Source of the DNA: Cutaneotrichosporon cavernicola
Taxonomy: Eukaryota; Basidiomycota; Tremellomycetes; Trichosporonales; Trichosporonaceae
Direction of reading: 5' to 3'
DNA: 64,000 nucleotides
NCBI RefSeq assembly: GCF_030864355.1
Contig: NC_083398.1
Location: 2,170,001 to 2,234,000, forward strand
Part shown: positions 56,415 to 64,000 of the stretch, in pieces
Layout: the number at the start of each line of letters is the position of its first letter
Numbering within the stretch: the stretch's first letter is position 1
Translations under genes and position numbers: made by a program
Notes under the pieces: model-generated
Told to the model about the DNA's origin: nothing
Seen by the model: the letters and a program-made list of their open reading frames with translations, nothing else
Databases searched by the model: none

Positions 56415-58119
56415 ATGGATTCCCTCGCTTCTCAACACCGTCTTTTACTGCCCAGCTGTCAATCTACCACTACCTCTATAGCCATGACTATTGACCCCAA
56501 CGACTCAATCCCCCTCCTCACCGAGGACGTCATCACTGGCGACAAGGCCCTCAAGGGTGTTCTTCCCCATGATTTCGCGTACGCAGCGTCGACTGCGAGC
56601 TTCCAAATCGAAGGAGGTTGGAACCAAGACGGCAAGGGCCCGGGTATCTGGGACGTCTACCTTCACGAGAATAACATGGATAACGGCGATGACGCTGTCA
56701 ACAGCTACAACCTCTGGCGCGAGGACATCAAGTTGTTGAAGCAGTATGGTGTTAACACGTACCGTTTCTCGATCTCTTGGCCCCGCGTCAAGCCTCTAGG
56801 TGAGTCGCAGCAGCCAGGGCGGTCTGACTGACCACAGGCGGCAAGGACGACCCGGTGAACGAGAAGGGCATTGAGTACTACTCCAACCTCGTGAGTCATT
56901 TGGTTGGTCTCTCCTCTGACCCAAGGTCGACGCTCTCCTTGCCGAAGGTATTACGCCGTTCGTGACCATCTTCCACTGGGATACCCCGTACGAGCTGCAG
57001 AAGCGCTATGGCGAGTTTGAGAACCCGGAAAAGCTGGTCGACGACTTTGTCGCATACGCTCGCGTGCTGTTTGAGCGCCTCGGTGACCGTGTGACCAACT
57101 GGATCACAATCAACGAGCCAGTCATCTACATGATGTTCAATATCATGGGCATGAAGGCCGACACCTGGACAGAGGACACGTCGATCGCGTACACAAAGTC
57201 GCTTCTGTTGTCACACGCACGCACTGTTGACCTTTACCGCCGCGAGTTCAAGCCAAAGCAGGGCGGACAGATTGGTATCACGCTCAACGTTGATTATGTT
57301 GTTCCAATCGATGACTCGCCGGCAGCTATCGAGGCGGCACAAGACTCTCTCGACCAGATGTTCGGCCAGTTTGCCGACCCGATCTGTAAGTCGCCGCATA
57401 CTGATATCTGGCTCAAGGGCTAACCCCCAGACCACGGATACTTTCCTGAAAGCATGTACAAGCGCTTTGACCGTACAAAGCTCAACTTTACTCCTGAGGA
57501 GTGGGCGATAGTGAAGGGTTCGAACGACTTCTTTGGGCTCAACCACTACTCGACGTTCTACGCAACGGGCGAGGTGCGCCCACTCAAGGGAGCAAGCGGG
57601 CGGGACCGCGCCCTAGGGCTGGAGGTGCGTGTGGCTGAGAAGAACGGGGTACCCATCGGACGCCGCGGCGAGAACGGCCACCCATACGACGTCGCATGGG
57701 GATTCCGCCTTCTCATACAGTACATCGACAAGCGATACCTCAAATCGTCGGGACACCGGTTGTACATTACAGAAAACGGGTACGCGGTGGATGGCGAGAC
57801 CAAGCTGGAGATTGATCAAGCTGTCGAGGACAAGGCGCGCCAAAGTTACTACGCCGGGTACATCCGCGAGGCTGTGCTTGCGCGCACTGAGGACGGGATC
57901 GACGTTGCCGGCTACATGGCGTGGAGCCTCATGGAGTGAGTGGCGAGCGGGGAGCGTGGAGCGCGGACTGACAGCAGCAACCTTGAGTGGCTTCAGGGGT
58001 ACAGGAGCCGCTTTGGGATCACGTGCGTCGACCGTTCGAGTCCCGACTTTACACGCACGCCCAAGGAGTCTGCTTTCATGCTCAAGCGGGTGTTCGACTA
58101 TCTGATTTCCAAGGAGTAG
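56415..58119 (+). CDS. beta-glucosidase, glycoside hydrolase family GH1
   Basis: Retaining hydrolase of beta-glucosides. Five exons; about 515 residues from Met 56415, or about 492 from Met 56484, whose context (GCCATGA) is better. Motifs: DFAYAASTASFQIEGGWNQD (substrate site), GVNTYRFSISWPRV, FVTIFHWDTPYEL, NWITINEPVIYM (acid/base Glu in NEP), FFGLNHYSTFYATG, LYITENGYAVDG (nucleophile Glu in TENG), GYMAWSLME and the last exon NLEWLQGYRSRFGITCVD. No signal peptide, so an intracellular enzyme is likely. Introns follow VKPLG, YYSNL, FADPI and WSLME and are about 35-45 nt. Confidence 0.93.
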
Positions 58120-58533
58120 AGAGTGTGGGGAGAGGGGGTTGGTGCGGAATGCTTATGTAATATGTTGCGTTCATAGATCCTGGACTGATTGCCACAAGCC
58201 TTGGTTTGCTGCTGACATGAAGCGTACAAGTTGCAGGCTGGGATGCGCATGTCGACCAAGGTTTCAGCGCATGATACATATGCAGAAGCGGACACGGACG
58301 TAGAAGACGCCGGAACGTGCTTCATATTGGGCGGAATGTGGTTGGCTGACGTGAATACGGTATCAGGCCCCAAGGAGGCCCCAGGTCAGCCATTAGATTT
58401 GATGAGTCATCTTGGACACAGATAGATAACCTGTTATCGGCTCCCTTCGGTCATTAACAAACCTACTCGTACAAGACGCGATCGCTCAAAGGCATAAAAG
58501 AGCCCCATCTCGCCGCTCAACTTGATCTCATCA
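58120..58533. other. intergenic between GH1 and hemerythrin-domain genes
   Basis: GH1 3' UTR plus the promoter of the next gene. CATAAAAG (about 58492-58499) resembles a TATA element about 40 bp before the ATG at 58534. Nothing else recognised. Confidence 0.45.
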
Positions 58534-59237
58534 ATGTTTCGCAAACATCTATCCACACTCACTCGTATTCGCTCTCTTATCCGCCACCGCACCGAGATCC
58601 CCACCGCCATGAGCGCTACACTCTCCACCACCGTTACCAACTCTGACGCTGCCGCGCCCACCAAGGGCCCCCCTGCCACGGCTGAGACTTCCAAGGCAGC
58701 CGAGGCGCGTCCCAAGCTCTCGCCGTCCGAGGCGTACGCTTGGAACGCGGCGTGGAAGGGCATGGAGCGGTTCCACAACTCGCACAAACGGACGTTCACC
58801 AACTCGTACGAGCATGCATCCGACTATGCCGATGTTGGTTACTCGCTCAAGGCGTTCCTGCGCGAGAGTTACAACCTCGTCATCCATCTTGGCAACCACC
58901 ACTCTATTGTACGTCCATCTACCCCAATAGAGCTGACATACAGGAAGAGGCATACATCTTCCCGCTGCTTGCGCACAAGCACCCGGCGTTCCGTGACGGT
59001 GCAGAGCACAAGGCCGACCATGCGGCGATCCACGACGGCCTCGAGCGATACCAGGAGTTCCTCCGTGCTTGTATGATGGACGACACCAAGTACTCGCCCG
59101 AGAAGATGCGTGAGATCCTTGACAGCTTCCGTGAGCCGCTGTTCCGCCACTTGGACCAGGAAGTCGAGGACCTCAAGCCCGAGACACTTTGGAAGCACGG
59201 CTTTACGATCGACGAGATCCGTCGTCTGCCCTTTTAG
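58534..59237 (+). CDS. hemerythrin HHE-domain protein
   Basis: Four-helix-bundle protein expected to bind a non-heme di-iron centre. The start MFRKHLSTLTRIRSLIRHR is basic and may be a mitochondrial presequence. Metal-ligand-like positions are visible: H in ERFHNSHKR, HH in LGNHHSIEEAYIFPLL (HHxxEE), H in KADHAAIHDGLERY and H..E in FRHLDQEVEDLKPETLW. One 35-nt intron splits HHSI/EEAY. Fungal HHE proteins have been linked to oxygen, iron or oxidative-stress handling; no specific substrate can be assigned. The C-terminus ends TIDEIRRLPF. Confidence 0.85.
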
Positions 59238-59341
59238 AGGGGCAAAGAGGCGTTAGACACAGCTATAACTTGCCACGGACACACTCTGTACAGTACACAA
59301 CAATAGATTGTACGCATCTACGATGGAATTCTTGACTCGTG

Positions 59342-59379
59342 TGGAGGGTTGCAGACTTCCTGGAGGGTTGCAGACTTGC
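59342..59379. repeat. 19-bp tandem duplication
   Basis: TGGAGGGTTGCAGACTTCC is followed directly by TGGAGGGTTGCAGACTTGC, one mismatch between copies. Confidence 0.85.
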
Positions 59380-59568
59380 TGGACCCACGCTTTCATCTTC
59401 GGCATCCAAGTCCCAAGACATGTGCCACGATTTCGTCTGCATAAACTAACATGACTGCCGCGTTGCTCCTTCCGTCGTGTCCTTGTTCTGGCAGTTCTCC
59501 TCGTCCTTCTCGACTTGCGCGTTCTCCCTTCGCTCGCAGCACTAACGACTCAGCCCGCCGCCGGCTCA

Positions 59569-59955
59569 CTACGAGCCCTCCCCGGTGTTAGGAAGCGGGG
59601 GGAACGGGTCGATGGGCGAGATGGGCTCGGGCTCGGGGGCGGGGCTCGAGTAGGTGTATGGCGAGGCAGTGTTCGAGACCATCCTTGGGTTAGTGTGAGG
59701 TGTGTGGGTGTGTGCGTACGTGGAAGTGTTGTGCGTGGAGCAGTGGTTGTTGGGTATCAGACTAACCAGTATATATATGCGTAGAGGCCGGGTGGCGAGG
59801 GTGGCAGGACTAGCGTACAGTGCGAGCCTGAGGCTGGGCAAGAGTTGGGGTAGCATAAACCGAGAGGCAGATAGCCAAGCGGTGCTGACAGGTTGTGAGC
59901 GAGTCAGCAAGAAGCAAGCAACCGTGGCAAGCGAGGAGGCGTTTAGGCGTGACAT
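59569..59955 (-). CDS. weak candidate small protein
   Basis: A 128-codon open frame beginning MSRLNASSLATVACFLL and ending PPLPNTGEGS. The N-terminus has no acidic residue and could be a targeting signal, and a CACTAACCCAAG acceptor-like site occurs inside. However, splicing there would change frame, the middle part (STYAHTHTPHT) comes from a simple CA-rich stretch, and no family is recognised. It may be chance. Confidence 0.2.
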   Translation of the reverse strand: MSRLNASSLATVACFLLTRSQPVSTAWLSASRFMLPQLLPSLRLALYASPATLATRPLRIYILVSLIPNNHCSTHNTSTYAHTHTPHTNPRMVSNTASPYTYSSPAPEPEPISPIDPFPPLPNTGEGS

Positions 59956-60953
59956 CTATTGTCATCCCCACGATCCCCAAGTCGAGGTCGGTCAGTTGAT
60001 AGATTGATTGAGAGATTGGTAAATGGCCGATAATTGTCCGTTTGGAATGCGGAACGGTTTACCGATTTCCTTTGTGTTTTGACATTGATTCACCGCCACG
60101 CCGCCACTGATAACATCGAGTACAGCCGTCTGCATGGCTACTCTGTATCCGATGCGGTGCCGTCATCTGACCTCGGTTGCTGTGGGGATTCCATTCGGGG
60201 CGGTCTGCTCCGTCCACATTCACACGTGAACGCGAGCGCAAGGTAGCGGAACCCCAAATCGTCCAAGATGGAAAAGTAGCAGGTGGTCTTTTGGTGGTGG
60301 CGGCGGTTTCGGATGGTTGCGTTTCCTTGCCACCATACGATCCATCGTATGGTCACGGTCACCGTCACATTCAGGTTTGACCAAGGAGTGGGGCAGATTA
60401 TGGAAGCCAAGTCTCGTGGGCTGGACCGCCCATCTTATCCGTTCAAGTACAAAAGGCGGCAGGGACAGAAGCAGTGGTGCATCGTCAACGATCAGTGAGC
60501 TGACAATGGGGGCTGACAATCTGCGGGATCCTTTTGTGAAGAGCAGTTGTACTGTATTCCCAAGGCGGTGGTGTGAGCCAGTGCGAGGGGGTGTTGGAAC
60601 AGCCATCGCCGAACACTGGGTTGATTCACTGGATGGTACATGAACGCTTTGACGCGTGTTACTTTGCCTGTAAAGACGGAGCCGTCTTTCCAGTTATGCC
60701 TTTACGACCAGCTTTACGACGCAACTGATATCCCTCCTACAATGGGTGATCATCTGTTTCAGCCCCGCTCGCACGGACTGTGCGATCTTCGGATGCTCGG
60801 ATGCTCGGACGCTACAATCCTCGCACCCATTTTGGGTATTAAAACGTACAGCAACACCATCCTTCATTCTCGTCAAACTCTTCTGATACTGGCCCTCTTC
60901 TCCACATCCCACTCTCTCTCTCCCCTCACTCATTATTTTGGCGCAACCGACCG

Positions 60954-62313
60954 ATGCGCCTCTCACTCCTCCTCCTCGCCCTTGTCGGCAGCGTCTTGGC
61001 CAAACCCCTTTCCGTCCCCGTTTCTCGGGCAGCAAGCTCCGATGCCCACACCAATGGAATGCGCCTCGTGCGCAATGGCGAGTCCAACAGTTGCGTTAAA
61101 CGCACTCGCCCAAACACCGTCGTGCTGGACGGCAGTTACATGCTCTCAGCCGCAAAGGACGTTGCTCAAGGAGGATACGGCACTGAACTTACCAACATCC
61201 TAACACTGGCCGACTATTGGATGACCCAGGGCCCTTGGACTGTCACTTCAAAGAAGGTTGACGTCCCAGGTGGCACAAAGTGAGTGACATTATCTTTTAA
61301 CAGCTCATCCCAGGAAAGACTACGCGTCTCAGGCTCCCTACTGGTGGCCCGCAAACTGGAACGACCCGTCCTCGAGCCAGACTTGCCCTTACGTGCAGCG
61401 CGATGGCCTGCGTAATCCCGACGTCGACCTGTACACGGACCGCCGCGACGGCGGGTCCATGATGAACTCGACCTACATGCTTTCGCTGGCATGGTGGTAC
61501 ACTGGCGATTACAAATATCGCGAGCACGCCGGCAAGGTCCTCCGCACGTGGTTTATCGACGAGGCCACGCGCATGACCCCCAACCTCCAGCATGCTCAGA
61601 TCATTCCGTGCGCCAACACGGGGCGCTTTATTGGCATCATCGACTTTTCCCAGCAGTACACGGACGTGATTGACGCGGTCGCGCTACTCAACACGGGATA
61701 CGACGAGGCCTGGTGCGAGGCTGATGCGGCCAGCTTTGAGGACTGGAACCGTCAGTTCCTTACGTGGCTCACCGACTCCCCCTTCGGCAAGGCCGAGTTG
61801 GGCTACCAGAACAACCATGGAGCTTTTGCTGCCATGCAGATTGCCGCCTTGGCGTCTTGGCTCGGTGACGACGCAACCGCATCCCGCTATCTCCAAGACC
61901 AAAAGGCTCACCTTGACGCAACCATCTCGGCAAATGGCAGCCAGCCGCTTGAGATTCAGCGCACGACGAGCTTCCATTACAGCACGTTCGCCCTCGTCGC
62001 CTACCTGCGCATGGTGGCGATCGGCCAAAAGGAAGGCGTCGACGTCGACCTCTGGGGATACGAGGGCCCCGAAGGGCAGTCAATCCCTGCTGCTGTGCGA
62101 TACATCCTCCCTGCCGCAGCTTCCGGCGCTCAAGCGTGGCCGCACCCCGAGATCAACTTCAAGCGGTTCGGGGCGTACGACATTGTGCAGTTTGCCGCCG
62201 ATATGGGCATGAAGGAGGCCAAGGACATCCTCGACCAGATCGAGGAGCCGTTCCACGGCGGCACGTGGGCGCTCAGCCCCGCGGTGCAGCAGCTCGACTC
62301 GACCCTCTTCTAG
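60954..62313 (+). CDS. secreted alginate/glucuronan lyase-like enzyme (PF05426 type)
   Basis: Polysaccharide lyase of the Alginate_lyase (PF05426) fold; the fungal branch includes PL38 enzymes acting on glucuronan, so a uronic-acid polymer is the likely substrate. Signal peptide MRLSLLLLALVGSVLA. One 34-nt intron joins GGTK/KDYASQAPYWWP, the typical opening of the catalytic domain. Further motifs: YMLSLAWWYTGDYKYREHA, GRFIGIIDFSQ, ELGYQNNHGAFAAMQIAAL (the NNHG element with catalytic Asn and His), and TTSFHYSTFALVAYLRM (Arg/His/Tyr region). Length about 440 residues, single domain. It adds an extracellular polysaccharide activity to this carbohydrate-related stretch. Confidence 0.85.
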
Positions 62314-62358
62314 TCTGTCTACTCTTCCTAGATTACCGGATGAAATAGATGCCGTGTG

Positions 62359-64000
62359 TCACTCGGATTCGCTATCCAGCAGGATGGATGGTGGGCCGAG
62401 CTGCACAAAGTTGACTCGCGAGAACAGACCCCACCAGTTGTGCACCATGTCGATCCAGGCGGTATCCATGTCGGGTGTCTTGAGCAGCGCCATGACGATG
62501 CGGAAGATCTTGCCGCGCTGTTGGTCAGCTTTGCTGTCGAGGTACTCAGGTGCTCACGATACTCTCGCCGTTGGCGGCCAGGTGGTCGAGCGGGAAGCTG
62601 GAGAGCGCTTCATACGCGCGGTGGGCTAGTGACGAGCGGGCAGCTGCAATCTCTTCACTCGGCACGATCTCTGAGATGTAGTCGAGCTGGGGGATGAGCG
62701 GACAACCGCGCGTGGGAAACTTACCAAGCATATCCTCAGGGAGGATTCCGTGACGAAGATGTTGGCGCGCTGCATGCCGAGGATGGCGTCGTAGCTTGAC
62801 TCGGCATCCCCATTGTCTATCCATTCGGCGCGTAGCTGGGGCGGGAGCGCCGCGATCATGCCATCAAGTGTGGCTCGAAGGTCGGCCTCCCACGATAGCT
62901 CGCCCTCGACTTCCTCCGGTGACAGCAGCCGCCCTTGTCGCTGGCGGATGGCCAGCCGCTTCGAGCGGACAATGACTTGTGCGAGAAGAGGGAACAGCTG
63001 TACACACCCGTTGAATCCAGCCATGTAGCTGACTGTGCCGGAGGCTTGTTCGAATGCCCCACGCGGTGTGATGAGCTCGTCATCGACGACGAGCGGGAGC
63101 GATGGGAGGCCCTCAAAGTCGTTCAGATGGACCATGTTGCCGGCGCACGCTTCTGTACTGGTGTCAGCGGTAATTCCCAAGAATTCCCTCACATGTCGAC
63201 GGCATAGACGTGCCAAAAGATACGCCGGCACAGTTCCCGGTCCACAATGTTTGGTTGATCCTTATCCTCATGCATGCGCAACAAGTATGTCAGCTGACAT
63301 GCCTCGGCGAGCAGAGCGAGAGCGCGGTGTACCTGTCCACGACTCTGGCAGCAGAAGTAGTTGCTAATGTCAGTGGATGTCACAGCTGTACTCACGCCAT
63401 GAGGACGCCAACGTGCACCAAAGTCGGCTCGGCGTAGCTGCGGTCCAGCATTACTAGGCTCGCGCGGTGACACCTGCGCTGCAGTCGTTCCAGAGTTGCA
63501 CGGCTGTACATCGGCTGCATGCGGTTGAGGGGGACTTGGCCGATAGTGTACGCCACTACTGTCAGGTTGCTAATTAGAAGGTTCAACTCACCTAGGGCCA
63601 GCATCAGAGCTCGGAGGTTGCGGTCGGTTTGGTCTGCGCGCATTGCGACCATCTCGAAAAAGCTCGGTTTGTGAACCACGGGGAAGAGCGAGTGCATGTA
63701 CTGGAGGTAGAGCTTGAGGAAGAACATGATAACGTCCCACGACGCGACGTCCTCGATCTGCGTGTTGGGTGAGATGGGTGAGGTAGGGAGGGCGGCGGTC
63801 TCGGGCGCGCGCGGGGCGGTGCTGGCCGTTGGCACCAACGTCGCCGGGTGTATTATCGCTGGCGTACTTGCTGGGAGAGAACCAAGTGGGAAAGAAGGGC
63901 CAGCCAGTAATGACCGAGGTGACTCGGTTTGGCCATCGTCCGTGAGGAAAGTGAACAGTGGGGAGATGGACGGTGGGTCCAGGTCAAACGAGACCGCGTC
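62359..64000 (-). CDS. fungal-specific transcription factor, N-terminus beyond window
   Basis: Zinc-cluster-type regulator without its start: the frame is open at position 64000, and the DNA-binding region would lie to the right. The visible part has a Pro/Ser-rich linker (ESPRSLLAGPSFPLGSLP), then the fungal_trans domain with FLKLYLQYMHSLFPVVHKPSF, GEL/VVAYTIGQVPLNRMQ, QVHRALALLAEACQLTYLL and CRRIFWHVYAVDM, followed by GLPSLPLVVDDELITP, LAIRQRQGRLLSPEE and the last exon RGKIFRIVMALLKTPDMD to LLDSESE. Many exons with introns mostly under 60 nt. It converges on the lyase gene; stops are 46 bp apart. Confidence 0.85.

Larger units (their letters stand above)
59238..60953. other. 1.7 kb stretch with only one weak gene candidate
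   Basis: Contains a 19-bp tandem duplication (59342-59379), a weak minus-strand frame (59569-59955) and the promoter of the lyase gene, where TATTAAAA near 60836 precedes the ATG at 60954 by about 115 bp. No other feature recognised. Confidence 0.4.

Noticed and set aside
56415..56483. N-terminal 23 residues of the GH1 protein as a signal peptide
   Set aside because: MDSLASQHRLLLPSCQS lacks a basic start followed by a long hydrophobic core; it is more likely leader sequence before Met 56484.
1..64000. Transposon, CRISPR, plasmid or phage elements
   Set aside because: No transposase, reverse transcriptase, integrase, terminal repeats or spaced identical repeats were seen; simple repeats present are local microsatellites or tandem slips.

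Overview
This window looks like nuclear DNA from a basidiomycete yeast, most likely class Tremellomycetes and plausibly order Trichosporonales. The reasons are GC-rich, densely packed genes on both strands; many tiny GT-AG introns (many 30-45 nt) with a CTRAY branch site a few bases before the AG; and fungal-only families such as NNF1, LYS1, Zn2Cys6 regulators and a conserved fungal leucine-rich-repeat protein. No species can be named from the sequence alone. There are no bacterial operons, CRISPR arrays or transposons.

Layout. Positions 1-8756 carry three minus-strand genes: a Mer3/HFM1 meiotic helicase (C-terminus cut by the window edge), a mitochondrial quinone-oxidoreductase-like enzyme and a platelet-activating-factor acetylhydrolase-like lipase. 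After a 2.7 kb gene-free stretch come a long-chain acyl-CoA synthetase, saccharopine dehydrogenase LYS1 and a gene joining a SET domain to the tRNA deaminase subunit TAD3. Positions 19.9-30.4 kb hold a coiled-coil protein (minus), the poly(A)-binding zinc-finger protein NAB2 (plus), a long disordered protein (minus) and the kinetochore subunit NNF1 (plus). Positions 30.5-35.2 kb hold a cysteine-rich single-pass membrane protein and an unrecognised protein with an internal duplication.

Positions 35.3-40.6 kb contain a local segmental duplication. One copy carries an apparently intact PIN-domain gene followed by the LRR-protein gene. The other carries a decayed PIN gene followed by only the leader and first codons of the LRR gene. 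Positions 41.5-44.4 kb hold two convergent, related secreted cysteine-rich proteins; the larger is built from near-identical exon modules, one cysteine repeat per exon.

The right third (45.5-64 kb) is enriched in catabolic genes: GH78 alpha-L-rhamnosidase, peroxisomal acyl-CoA oxidase, a DHA2-type MFS exporter, a small mitochondrial protein, a Zn2Cys6 regulator, a GH1 beta-glucosidase, a hemerythrin-domain protein, a secreted alginate/glucuronan-lyase-like enzyme and a second fungal-specific transcription factor cut by the right edge. Rhamnosidase plus beta-glucosidase, both without visible signal peptides, beside transporter and regulators, would fit plant-glycoside use; this is inference from context.

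Exon boundaries were read by eye from GT/GC...AG signals, frame continuity and remembered family motifs. CDS spans run from start codon to stop codon and include introns.
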